Assembly: GCA_036277635.1 (NCBI GenBank)
Contig: DASUMP010000255.1
Span: 1 to 17,831 of the forward strand
Direction of reading: 5' to 3'
Origin: DASUMP01 sp036277635
GTDB lineage: Bacteria > Actinomycetota > Acidimicrobiia > IMCC26256 > PALSA-610
Length of the DNA stretch: 17,831 bases
Shown here: in pieces, positions 1 through 8,275 of the stretch
Layout of the letters: every line of letters begins with the position of its first letter
Numbering within the stretch: the stretch's first letter is position 1
The notes under the pieces: model-generated
Seen by the model: the letters and a program-made list of their open reading frames with translations, nothing else
Database searches by the model: none
Told to the model about the DNA's origin: nothing
Program-made: the position numbers and the translations under genes

Positions 1-428
1 GCGTCGTACGCGCCGCTGATCTGCAGGAGGGCGTCGGTCTGCGGATCGGGCTTGGGTTCGTAGTACGCGATCTTGATCGTCTCCGCGGTGACGCCGCGGT
101 GCGTGGCGCCGCCGTTGTCACCGGTGAACGCCGGGACGCACGGCGGCGTCGTGAGGTCGTACATCGCGATGTCGCCGGCGTCGGTGTCGCAGTTCGGGCC
201 CCAGTCGTAGTCGTCGACCGTGCCGTCGTCGACCGCCTGGGCGTAGGTGATCGGCAGCTCGATCCCGTCGGCGGCCGTGGTGTCGGTGGCGTTGCCGCCG
301 TCGTCGTCTCCGCCCGAGCTCACGACGACCGCGACGATGCCGACCGCGACGACGATGGCGACGAGGGGGAGGTAGCGGCGCCAGACCGAACCCGGAGGGC
401 GCAGCGGCGTGGGCGAGTTGGCGACCAT
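1..428 (-). CDS. Substrate-binding protein of a Liv-type ABC transporter, N-terminal part (runs off left edge)
   Basis: An open frame starts at ATG 428-426 on the minus strand and stays open for 142 codons to the window edge, so the C-terminus is missing. The product starts MVANSPTPLRPPGSVWRRYL, followed by one strongly hydrophobic segment (about residues 20-39, rich in V, I and A). A low-complexity S/G/D linker comes next, and then an extracytoplasmic region containing a GVTAETIKIAYYEP stretch. That stretch resembles the first strand of the periplasmic-binding (type I, LivK-like) fold. No lipobox cysteine is visible, so the protein is probably held by an uncleaved membrane anchor or released by signal peptidase I. 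It lies 40 bp downstream of the MFS-LivF-LivG gene on the same strand, so it should bind the ligand for that transporter. The family assignment rests on the N-terminal part and on context; the ligand is unknown. Confidence 0.8.
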   Translation of the reverse strand, partial: MVANSPTPLRPPGSVWRRYLPLVAIVVAVGIVAVVVSSGGDDDGGNATDTTAADGIELPITYAQAVDDGTVDDYDWGPNCDTDAGDIAMYDLTTPPCVPAFTGDNGGATHRGVTAETIKIAYYEPKPDPQTDALLQISGAYD

Positions 429-468
429 GGCGGAGTGCTCCAGTGTGTGCGGGACGGACCGGACGGGA

Positions 469-3468
469 TCAGACGGGGTCGGGCGACGGAGTCTCCTGGA
501 CGTCGGCGCGCGCGCCGCTCCGAGCGCGCGCGACGTCGGAGGTTCCCAGGTACGACTCGACGACACGCGGATGGGCGAGCACGGTGGCCGGCGGCCCGCT
601 CGTGACGACGCCGCCGAGGTCCATCGCGACGCACCGGTCGGCGATCGCGCCCAGCAGCGCGATGTCGTGCTCGACGATCAGCACGGTCGCGCCGGTCTCG
701 GCGCGGATCCGCAGCAGCAACGGCGCGAGCGCCTCGGCCTCGCGTTGGGCGATCCCCGACGACGGCTCGTCGAGCAGCAGCACGTCGGGTCCGTGGGCGA
801 GCACGCACGCGAGGTCGACCACCCGACGGCTCCCGGTCGACAGCTCACGCACCAGCTTGTCGCGGAAGTCGCCGATCCCGAGCAGCTCCAGCAGCTCGTC
901 GACTCGGCGCGCCAGGGCGCGCTCGCTCTCGGCCACCGCCGGGAGGTGCAGCGCGGCCGCGATCGGGTCGCGCACCGCGACCCGACGCTCGAGCGCGGTC
1001 GCGATCGTGTCGGTGACGGTCAGCGACGGGAACAGCCGCGCGTCTTGGAACGATCGTCCGAGACCGCACCACGCGCGCTCAGAGGCCGACAGACCGACCA
1101 GCTCCCGGCGCGGTGAGCCGTCGGCGGGCGCAAGCGTGATCGATCCTGCGTCGGCGGCGACGAACCCCGAGATCACATCGAAGAGCGTCGTCTTCCCGGC
1201 GCCGTTCGGGCCGAGGAACCCGACGATCTCGCCCGGCGCCGCGCTGAACGACACGTCGTCGAGTGCGGTGAGCCCGCCGAAGCGCTTCGTCACACCTTCG
1301 ACGGCGAGTCGGGGCGGACCGGCCGCGATCTCCCGCGTCGACGCCGCGACGGGCGCGCCGCTCGCGACCGTCCGGGCGGCCGAGTCGAAGAACACCGAGC
1401 GGAGGAGCTCCGGACGTTCGAGCAGCTCTGCGGTTGGTCCGTGGAACCGGATCTCGCCCTTCTCCATGAAGTAGGCCGTCTCGGCGATCGTCAACGCCAG
1501 ATTCACCGACTGCTCGACGAGGATGATCGTCGTGCCCTGTGCCGCGATCGCGCGCACGATCTCGAGCAGCTGCTCGACGACGGCGGGGGCGAGTCCGAGC
1601 GACAGCTCGTCGATCATCAGCAGGCGCGGCCGGGCGATGAACGCCATCCCGAGGGTCAGCATCTGCTGCTGGCCGCCCGACAGGTCGCCCGCGGGATCGT
1701 CGAGGCGGTCGGCGAGCACGGGGAACAGCGTCAGCACGTGCTCGGTCGCCGCGAGCACGTCGGCGTGCTCGCGGCGGCGCGTCCATCCCGCGAGCCGCAG
1801 GTGCTCGCGCACGCTGAGCGACGGGAACACACCTTGTCCACCCGGCACCTGCACGACGCCGCGCGCCGCGACTTCGTGCGGTGGCGCGTACGTCATGTCG
1901 CGTCCGTCGAACACGATCGCGCCGTTCACCGGTTCGACGAGCCCCGAGATGGCGCGCAGCAGCGTCGACTTCCCGGCGCCGTTGGTGCCGAGCAGCGCGA
2001 CGACCTCGCCTTCGTCGACCTCGAAGTCGACGTTGAACAGCACCCGCACGCCGTCGTACTCGACATCGATGTTGCGCACCAGCAGCAGCTTCACGAGACC
2101 CTGCTCGCGCTGCAGGCGCACCTCGGCCTGCGCCGCGGTCGACGTCCACACGCGGTTGATGTCGGAACGGACGAACGCGCCGGCGCTCTGCAGGATCGCG
2201 GCGCCGACGAGGAACACCGGCACCATGATCAAGAGCCCGGCCCGGATGCTCCAGCGGTCGGCGATCGTGCCGACGACCTGGAGGATCACGAGGCCCGGGA
2301 GCACGAACAGCGACGCCATCGAGAACCCGAGGGAACGCACCTTCGGTGGGATCACGAGCGAGAGCGACGCGAAGATCCCGGGGGCGAGCAACGCGGCGAC
2401 GCCGGAGATCACGACGTTCATCAGCACCGCGAGCCACAGCGTGGGTGTGAGCGCGAACACCAGCCACGCCCCCGCGACCACGACGCCCACGATCGAGAGC
2501 AGCCGCAGCCCGAGGCCCGGGTCGCGCAGCATCAAGCGCGACGCGAGCGGGATGCCGATCGTGAGTCCGAGGATCTGCGCGGGCTCCGACAGGGCAGCCA
2601 CGACGCCGCGTTCGGTCTCCGAGAGGCGGAACACCTCCTCGTAGTAGAGAGAGGTGAGCACGATCAGGCCGATGATGGACGCCGCGAGGAACGGCAGCGA
2701 GTACCAGATCCGGCGCAGCGTCTGGATCTGCCAGAGGATGCGCACGCTCTCCGCGAACGACGGCGGGACTTCGTCGGTCGCGACGACGCTCGCGTCGGCG
2801 CCGGCGGCGGCGCGCTCCCAGTGCCCGCGCGACGGTTCGCGCAGGCGCAGCCCGATGACGACGAGCACGAGCGTCGGGATCGCGAACACGAAGAAGGGGA
2901 CTCGCCAACCGAACGCGGACGCGAGCAGCCCCGCCGCGAGCGGGCCGACGAACGCGCCGACCGCGTTCGCCATCCGGTGGAAGCCGTAGACGTCGGCGCG
3001 CACCTGGATCGGGTAGTAGTCGGCGATGAGGGAGTTGTGCGTGGGGGTGACGACCGCACGCCCCATCCCCGCTCCCGAACGGGCGATGACGAGGAGCAGG
3101 AGCGTGCTCGCGAGCCCGGTGAAGATCCCGAACAGCATCCACACCGCGCCGCCGAGCACGGCGATGCGTGCCCGCGGCAGGCGGTCGGCGAAGTAGGCGA
3201 GCGGGATCTCGAGCAGCAGCCCGCCGAGGAGCGTGAGCGCGATCAGGCTGAGGATCCCCCCGTTGGATAGCCCGAAGTGGTCGCGGATCTCGGGAGTGAG
3301 GATCGCGAAGCCCGTCCGATCGAGCTCGTCGACCGCGTTCAGGCCGAAGAGCACGACGAGCGGGAACAGCGCCTCGCCGCCGGAGATGTCGTCGAAGTAC
3401 TGGCGCGGCGCGCGGGGCACGTGGATCGTGAGGCGCCCGACGCGCGCGAGGACACGGCGCTCGCTCAC
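469..3468 (-). CDS. MFS transporter fused to two ABC ATPases (LivF-like then LivG-like)
   Basis: This 999-residue protein starts at GTG 3468-3466, which overlaps the permease stop as GTGA. Residues about 30-430 form an MFS transporter of roughly 12 hydrophobic segments, with a motif-A-like DRLPRARIAVLGG in the second-third helix loop. Residues about 460-700 are a LivF-type ATPase with Walker A GTNGAGKST (K500), signature LSGGQQQM and Walker B LLMIDE (D620, E621). Residues about 720-975 are a LivG-type ATPase with Walker A GPNGAGKTT (K759), Q-loop FQDARLFPSL, Walker B LLLDEPSSG (D900, E901) and H-loop IVEHD. The second signature is altered to LSTGSRR. LivF and LivG are normally separate soluble subunits that power LivH/LivM; here both are tethered to a full secondary-transporter domain. 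The frame is continuous with no break between domains. ATPase function for the adjacent permease is a strong inference; the MFS role (transport, sensor or membrane anchor) is unknown. Confidence 0.9.
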   Translation of the reverse strand: MSERRVLARVGRLTIHVPRAPRQYFDDISGGEALFPLVVLFGLNAVDELDRTGFAILTPEIRDHFGLSNGGILSLIALTLLGGLLLEIPLAYFADRLPRARIAVLGGAVWMLFGIFTGLASTLLLLVIARSGAGMGRAVVTPTHNSLIADYYPIQVRADVYGFHRMANAVGAFVGPLAAGLLASAFGWRVPFFVFAIPTLVLVVIGLRLREPSRGHWERAAAGADASVVATDEVPPSFAESVRILWQIQTLRRIWYSLPFLAASIIGLIVLTSLYYEEVFRLSETERGVVAALSEPAQILGLTIGIPLASRLMLRDPGLGLRLLSIVGVVVAGAWLVFALTPTLWLAVLMNVVISGVAALLAPGIFASLSLVIPPKVRSLGFSMASLFVLPGLVILQVVGTIADRWSIRAGLLIMVPVFLVGAAILQSAGAFVRSDINRVWTSTAAQAEVRLQREQGLVKLLLVRNIDVEYDGVRVLFNVDFEVDEGEVVALLGTNGAGKSTLLRAISGLVEPVNGAIVFDGRDMTYAPPHEVAARGVVQVPGGQGVFPSLSVREHLRLAGWTRRREHADVLAATEHVLTLFPVLADRLDDPAGDLSGGQQQMLTLGMAFIARPRLLMIDELSLGLAPAVVEQLLEIVRAIAAQGTTIILVEQSVNLALTIAETAYFMEKGEIRFHGPTAELLERPELLRSVFFDSAARTVASGAPVAASTREIAAGPPRLAVEGVTKRFGGLTALDDVSFSAAPGEIVGFLGPNGAGKTTLFDVISGFVAADAGSITLAPADGSPRRELVGLSASERAWCGLGRSFQDARLFPSLTVTDTIATALERRVAVRDPIAAALHLPAVAESERALARRVDELLELLGIGDFRDKLVRELSTGSRRVVDLACVLAHGPDVLLLDEPSSGIAQREAEALAPLLLRIRAETGATVLIVEHDIALLGAIADRCVAMDLGGVVTSGPPATVLAHPRVVESYLGTSDVARARSGARADVQETPSPDPV

Positions 3469-5609
3469 GGGTGCAACTCCGCGGCGATCGGGGCGTCGGT
3501 CGCTTCCTCGACCGCCGCGACCATCTCGGGAGTGGCCACGAGCGCTTCGACGCGAGTGTCGGCGACGAGGCTCGGGACGCGCAGTGCGCGCCGGCGCGCC
3601 AGCGCCCGCAGCGCGGCGTTGCGCGCGTCACCGACGGCGGCGCCGAGGCCGCCCGGCAGCAACATCAACACGAGGAGCAATCCGGCGCCGGTCGCGAGGA
3701 ACGTCCACTCGGCGGGGAGGAACCAGTCGACGCCCCGCACGTACGCGGCGCCGAGCACCACGCCACCGATCGAGCCGAGGCCTCCGACCACCGCGGTCGA
3801 GAACACCTGGAGGCCGGCTTCCGGCTCGTACAGCGAGAGGTCGAGCGACTGTTGCTGCACCTGGAGCAGCGCGCCCGCGACCCCGGCGAACGTTCCCGAC
3901 ACCGCGAACGCCGTGATCACGGCGCGACGGGGTGCGACGCCGAAGCTCGCGACGGCGCGGGCGTTGTCGCGACCGGCGATGAGCGTGCGCCCGGTGCGGC
4001 TGCGTCGCAACCCGCGCGCCGCGAGCACGCCGAGGCCGAGCACGGCGAGCGACAGCACGTAGTAGCTGGTCTCGCTGCGCACGTCGAAGATGCCGAGCAC
4101 CGACGGTCGCTCGACACGACCGGCGCCGGGACGTGTCCACTCGGGGAGGACGTCGCGCACCGGCGAGAAGCGCGGGTTCAACAGCCACGACGACGTGACG
4201 AGGGCGAGGGCGAGGGTCGCCACGGCGAGCGTGAGCCCTCCGCCGCGCAACGCCGGCAGTCCCACCGCGACGAGCACCGCGGCTCCCGCGACACCTCCGG
4301 CGACGAGCACGAGCGCGAGGTCCCACCCTTGGCGGGTCACGAGCGAGCCGGCGACGGCGCCGGCGATCCCCACGACGGCCATCTGGCCCAGGCTCACGTG
4401 GCCCGCCCATCCGGTCAACACCACGAGCGACAGCGCCACGAGCGCGTAGATCGCGATCGTGGTGGCCAGGCGCACGCGGCTCTCGCTCATCAGCACCGGA
4501 ACGATCGCGACTACAGCGAGTCCGAGCGCGATGAGCACGCGACGCGCGGCGCGCACCTCCGGGAGGTCGCGCAGCTCCGTGGGGACCGGCTGGATCTCGC
4601 GGGTCGCCTGCCACGTGGACGCTTCGTCGGCGCGCCCGGTGGTGCGGACGCGCGCGACGACCAATCCGGCGACGATCAACCCCGCGAGCACTGCGTCGCG
4701 GCTCGCCGAGTTCCCCCAGTCGTACACGACCGACTGCGACACGACGCCGAGTCCGATCGCGGCCGCCCCGATGATCGGGAGTCGGTGCATGCCACCGATC
4801 ACGGCCGCCGCCAGCGCCGTGAGCAGCAGCGTCGGGTCGAGCGCGCGGCCGAGCGTGGCGCCGCGCACCCCGATCTCGAGGAACAGCGCGACGAACGCGA
4901 GCACCGACGACAGCGACCACACGACCATCTGCAGGCGCTTCACGGGGATCCCGAGCAGCGACGCGCGATCGGCGTGTTCCGCCGCCGCGCGCAGCGCGAC
5001 ACCGAGCGACGAGAACCGGAGGAATGCGGCGAGGGCGACGAGCACGAGCGGCACGACGAGCAGCACGAGGACGTCGTTGCCGTCGAAGACGGTGCCGCCG
5101 AACGTGAAGGTCGCGTCGATCGGGGGCTCGTAGCTCGCCGCGGTGATCTCGTCGAACCAGGTCGGGAGGAGCAGCCCGAGCCCGACGAGGATCTGGGTCA
5201 CGCCGATGGTCGCGACGGTGACGATCACTCGCGGCGCGCGGAAGAACCGGCGGATGAACACGAACTCGACGATCGCGCCGAGCAGCGCCGCCGCGAGCAG
5301 ACCGACCACGACCGAGACGTAGAAGCCCCACCCGAGCGACACGATGAACAAGAGCGCGAGGTTCGCGGGCACTGCGCCGAGGTCGGCCTGGGCGAAGTTG
5401 ACGATGCGGCTCGCGCGCCACACGAGCGCGAGTCCCACTGCGACCAGCGCGGCGAGCGAACCTTGGATCGCGCCGTCGAGCAGCACACCCGACGGGGGCG
5501 ACCACACGAGCCGCGCCAGGAGTACGAGCGCCCCGAGCAGACCAGCCGCGCCGGCCGTGGGCAGCCACCGCGCGCGCACCGTGGACGCGTCCCGCGCTGC
5601 TCGCTTCAC
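3465..5609 (-). CDS. Fused LivH-LivM branched-chain-amino-acid-type ABC permease
   Basis: This 714-residue polytopic membrane protein has two permease halves. The first (about residues 1-330) is LivH-like, with GSLAALVAVGLALVWRASRIVNFAQADLG near its start. The second (about 355-680) is LivM-like, with YALVALSLVVLTGWAGHVSLGQ, the usual LivM opening. In most bacteria LivH and LivM are separate subunits of about 300 residues that pair in the membrane, so the length equals the sum of the two. The start is GTG 5609-5607, preceded by a GGGGGG-rich ribosome binding site about 10 bases away. The stop overlaps the next gene's GTG by 4 bp, which suggests translational coupling to the MFS-ABC fusion. 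A charged, extended linker (about 330-355) joins the halves. Substrate could be branched-chain amino acids, amides, urea or other small carboxylates; the sequence does not decide. Confidence 0.9.
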   Translation of the reverse strand: MKRAARDASTVRARWLPTAGAAGLLGALVLLARLVWSPPSGVLLDGAIQGSLAALVAVGLALVWRASRIVNFAQADLGAVPANLALLFIVSLGWGFYVSVVVGLLAAALLGAIVEFVFIRRFFRAPRVIVTVATIGVTQILVGLGLLLPTWFDEITAASYEPPIDATFTFGGTVFDGNDVLVLLVVPLVLVALAAFLRFSSLGVALRAAAEHADRASLLGIPVKRLQMVVWSLSSVLAFVALFLEIGVRGATLGRALDPTLLLTALAAAVIGGMHRLPIIGAAAIGLGVVSQSVVYDWGNSASRDAVLAGLIVAGLVVARVRTTGRADEASTWQATREIQPVPTELRDLPEVRAARRVLIALGLAVVAIVPVLMSESRVRLATTIAIYALVALSLVVLTGWAGHVSLGQMAVVGIAGAVAGSLVTRQGWDLALVLVAGGVAGAAVLVAVGLPALRGGGLTLAVATLALALVTSSWLLNPRFSPVRDVLPEWTRPGAGRVERPSVLGIFDVRSETSYYVLSLAVLGLGVLAARGLRRSRTGRTLIAGRDNARAVASFGVAPRRAVITAFAVSGTFAGVAGALLQVQQQSLDLSLYEPEAGLQVFSTAVVGGLGSIGGVVLGAAYVRGVDWFLPAEWTFLATGAGLLLVLMLLPGGLGAAVGDARNAALRALARRRALRVPSLVADTRVEALVATPEMVAAVEEATDAPIAAELHP

Positions 5610-5647
5610 CGGCGCAGTTCCCCCCTGGCCCCGCGTGTGGAGCGGCG

Positions 5648-5676
5648 ACGTTTGCCCGCGTCGTGAGCGGTGTCAA
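5648..5676 (-). promoter_or_regulatory. Candidate promoter of the Liv-type transporter operon
   Basis: On the minus strand, in the 73-bp gap between the acyltransferase stop and the permease start, a perfect TTGACA (5676-5671) is followed after 17 bases by AAACGT (5653-5648). The -35 box is exact. The -10 box is poor, keeping only its second and last consensus bases. This suggests that the transporter operon has its own promoter rather than depending on read-through from the acyltransferase gene. Confidence 0.45.
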
Positions 5677-5682
5677 GCCGCC

Positions 5683-7575
5683 TCAGCGCACCAGCTTCGG
5701 CATCAGCCACGCCGCCACCGCGTCGGCGCCCGGATCGGAGAAGTGGTTCCCGTCGGGACGGGCGTCGGTGACGGCGCCGATCGTCGACGCGAACGTGCCG
5801 TCCGGGCAGACCTTCCCGTGGAGGTCGACGACGTCCACGGTCTCGGGCCGGGCGTCGGCGAGGCGGCGCCCGAGCTGCACATCGTTGTAGCGCTCGATGC
5901 GCGCGGGCGTGTCGGGATCGACCGGCTCGCGCACGCACGGCATCGTCAACCAGACCACGCGCGCGCCGCGCGCCGAGAGCGTGTCGACGGCGGCGGTGTA
6001 CTCGCGCAGCTGCCAGTCGTCGTACGCGCGCTCGCCGGGCGAGCGCCAGCCGCCCCAGTCGTCGGAGCGACGGTCGATCAGCTCCCAGATGGTGGACAAG
6101 ACGACCACCGTGTCGGGATCGAACCCGGCGATCTGCTCGCGCCACCGGGTCGCCCAGTCGTCGCAGCCAGGACCCTGGTGCGCGCCGGCGACCGCGGGAC
6201 GTTCCAGGCCGCGGCCGATCGCGCACCATTTGCGTGCCGTGTTCCACACCACGGCGTCGCCCGTCGCCGCGCCCCAACGCTCCAGGCCCCGTCCCAAGGT
6301 CAAGGCGACCGAGTCGCCGACGACCATCACGCGCGCGGGTCGTGATCGTTCGACCGACACCGGCGGTCCGGTCGCGCTGACTGCTTCGAGGACGAACTCG
6401 GGCTCGGGTGCGTCGGCGGTGACCGCGAGCACTCCTCCCGCGACGACGAGCAGCGCGGCCGGGATCGCGATCCGGGCGCGCGCGGGGGTGATGACCGTGC
6501 CGTGCCGGATCGGCCGCTCGATCAACAGGAACGAGGGGATCGCGACCGCGAGCGTCACGAGCGCGCGGAGTGCGAACAGCGCGCCGTCGTCGAGTCCGGT
6601 GCGCTCGGCGTCGAGCCACAGGTAGATCGGCCAGTGGAAGACGTAGACGCCGTAGGAGATCCGGCCGAGCGCGACGAGCGGTCGAGTCGCGAGCGCGCGA
6701 GCGATAGGCGTCTGGCGCGTCGCCGCGACGACGACGACCGTCACGAGCACCGCGTGCAGAGCGAGTCCGCCGCGCGGGAGCCAGCCGTCGGTCTGGTCGA
6801 CCGTGGTCCACCACCACAGGATCGGGACGACGGCGACGATGCCACCGAGGTCGAGCGCGCGCCGTGCAAACGTGGTCGCGAGCACGCGCGCGCCATGCGC
6901 CGAGGTGACGACGACCGCCGCGAGCGCGCCGATCAACAGCTCGGCGATGCGTGTGTCGGTGCCGTAGTACGCGCGAGCAGTGTTGTTCGGATCGGCGAGC
7001 ATCACGCTCGTGGCGATCGACGCGACGCAGAGTGCGCCCAGCGTGACGAACAGCGTGCGCCGCGGCCGGCGCGTCCCGAGCGCGACGAACGCCAACAGCG
7101 GAAGCGCGATGTAGCACTGCTCCTCGATCGACAGCGACCAGAAGTGTTGGACCGGCGACGGCGCGGTGAACAGCTGTTCGTACGAGCGATCGTCGACGAT
7201 GAACCGCCAGTTCGACACGTTGAACATCGCCGAGAGCACATCGCCGCCGAGCGCGCGCACCTGCGCCGGTTCGGCCGCGACGGCGCCGTACACGATCACG
7301 AGTCCGAGCGCGAGGAACGACGCAGGGAGCAACCGCCGGGCGCGGCGCGCCCAGAACGCGCCGAGGTCGACTCGACCGGTGTCGTCGTGCTCGCGCAGCA
7401 GCAACGACGTGATCAAGAAGCCCGACAGGGTGAAGAACGCGCTGACGCCGAGGAACCCGCCCGGCATCCACGACACCTCGGCGTGGAAGAGCAGCACCGC
7501 CAGGACCGCGACGCCGCGCCACCCGTCGAGGGCAGCGACGTAGCGCAGACGGGACGACGTGGGCACGCGCGGCAT
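5683..7575 (-). CDS. Acyltransferase 3 family membrane O-acyltransferase with C-terminal SGNH domain
   Basis: The 630-residue product has the two-domain layout of OafA-type enzymes. Residues 1 to about 400 are a polytopic acyltransferase-3 domain: the N-terminal ALDGWRGVAVLAVLLFH carries the family histidine (H31), followed by GGFLGVSAFFTLSGFLIT and later FWSLSIEEQCYIALPLL. Residues about 415-630 form an SGNH hydrolase-like domain with block-I GDS (S422) and a C-terminal DGNHF (D608, H611), so the Ser/Asp/His set is visible. Such proteins move acetyl or other acyl groups across the membrane and onto surface glycans, peptidoglycan or lipids; the acceptor here is unknown. In the FFTLSGF block, GVS replaces the more common GVD. 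Start is ATG 7575-7573. No glycan-biosynthesis genes are adjacent, so context gives no substrate hint. Confidence 0.92.
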   Translation of the reverse strand: MPRVPTSSRLRYVAALDGWRGVAVLAVLLFHAEVSWMPGGFLGVSAFFTLSGFLITSLLLREHDDTGRVDLGAFWARRARRLLPASFLALGLVIVYGAVAAEPAQVRALGGDVLSAMFNVSNWRFIVDDRSYEQLFTAPSPVQHFWSLSIEEQCYIALPLLAFVALGTRRPRRTLFVTLGALCVASIATSVMLADPNNTARAYYGTDTRIAELLIGALAAVVVTSAHGARVLATTFARRALDLGGIVAVVPILWWWTTVDQTDGWLPRGGLALHAVLVTVVVVAATRQTPIARALATRPLVALGRISYGVYVFHWPIYLWLDAERTGLDDGALFALRALVTLAVAIPSFLLIERPIRHGTVITPARARIAIPAALLVVAGGVLAVTADAPEPEFVLEAVSATGPPVSVERSRPARVMVVGDSVALTLGRGLERWGAATGDAVVWNTARKWCAIGRGLERPAVAGAHQGPGCDDWATRWREQIAGFDPDTVVVLSTIWELIDRRSDDWGGWRSPGERAYDDWQLREYTAAVDTLSARGARVVWLTMPCVREPVDPDTPARIERYNDVQLGRRLADARPETVDVVDLHGKVCPDGTFASTIGAVTDARPDGNHFSDPGADAVAAWLMPKLVR

Positions 7576-7616
7576 CCGAGCGGAAGTGGGCCCATCCCCC
7601 GGGCCCCGAGTGCGGA

Positions 7617-7622
7617 AGCCTA
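7617..7622 (-). promoter_or_regulatory. Candidate -10 element upstream of the acyltransferase
   Basis: Reading the minus strand, TAGGCT lies 41 bases before the acyltransferase ATG in the 118-bp gap between divergent genes. It fits the TAnnnT form of actinobacterial -10 boxes. No convincing -35 is seen at 16-18 bases upstream. Transcription would start near 7610, giving a leader of about 35 bases. Confidence 0.3.
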
Positions 7623-7693
7623 GAGGCCGGACTCGCGTGCCGTCCCCCCGAACTCGATTGCTCCGAACCGGTTGTGGCGGTCAACCTGGGACG

Positions 7694-8275
7694 ATGGACG
7701 CCGCTGCACTCGAGCTGACCGACGGCACGAGCGTGAGGCTCCGGCTGGTCGTCGACGCCGATCTCGACGCGGTCTACGACGGCATCGCCGGCGACGCCGA
7801 CATCGAGCGCTACACGCGGATCCCGTTCCCGTACACGCGTGAGCTGGCCCGTGAATTCATCGAGCGGTCGGTGGCAACTCGCGCTGATGGCGACGAGTAC
7901 GCATTCGCGATCCGGACGTTCGTCGACGACGCGCTCGTCGGCGGCATCGGCGTGCACCGCATCGGTCGACCCGCGCCGCCAGACTCGGCACTGCTCCCGA
8001 ACGAGGTCGGGTACTGGGTGCGTGCCGACGCCCGGGGCCGCGGCCTGTGCACGAGCGCCTTGCGGGTGCTGTCGCGATGGGCTCTCACTGACCTCGGCGT
8101 CGACCGCCTCGAGCTGCAGTGCGCCACCGACAACGCGCGGTCGCGTCGAGTCGCGGAGAAGGTCGGCTACCGGTTCACGCGCACCGTGACCGCCGCCGAG
8201 GTGGTCGACGACCACCGCGACCACCACCGGTTCGTGCTGACGCTCGCGGACCTCGACGGCGCGACCGCTGAGTGA
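7694..8275 (+). CDS. GNAT-family N-acetyltransferase (RimJ/RimL-like)
   Basis: The 193-residue product starts at ATG 7694. The frame is open further upstream to 7559, but that extension is arginine/proline-rich, overlaps the divergent acyltransferase start and lacks any domain, so the internal ATG is preferred. The body follows the GNAT pattern of ribosomal-protein acetyltransferases: an opening LRLVVDADLDAVYDGIAGD, a central NEVGYWVRADARGRGLCTSAL holding the acetyl-CoA pyrophosphate loop (ARGRGLCTSA, equivalent to R/Q-x-x-G-x-G/A), and then LELQCATDNARSRRVAEKVGY, the usual motif B. Such enzymes transfer acetyl from acetyl-CoA to an amine of a protein N-terminus, antibiotic or small molecule; the acceptor cannot be read. 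The stop at 8273-8275 directly abuts the stop of convergent gpmA. Confidence 0.85.
   Translation: MDAAALELTDGTSVRLRLVVDADLDAVYDGIAGDADIERYTRIPFPYTRELAREFIERSVATRADGDEYAFAIRTFVDDALVGGIGVHRIGRPAPPDSALLPNEVGYWVRADARGRGLCTSALRVLSRWALTDLGVDRLELQCATDNARSRRVAEKVGYRFTRTVTAAEVVDDHRDHHRFVLTLADLDGATAE

Noticed and set aside
1441..3270. Long plus-strand open frame opposite the MFS-ABC gene
   Set aside because: It is very rich in R, E, H, Q and D, lacks any domain and mirrors the GC-biased codons of the real minus-strand gene, so it is an antisense shadow.
3471..5666. 731-codon plus-strand frame opposite the LivHM fusion
   Set aside because: Composition is charged and repetitive with no membrane segment or motif, while the opposite strand encodes a clear permease.
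7559..7693. 45-residue N-terminal extension of the acetyltransferase
   Set aside because: It is basic and proline-rich, overlaps the divergent gene's start, and the GNAT domain begins right after ATG 7694.
5606..8227. 873-codon minus-strand frame across the acyltransferase and acetyltransferase
   Set aside because: It is arginine-rich and out of frame with the OafA-like protein, and it covers two well-supported genes on different strands.
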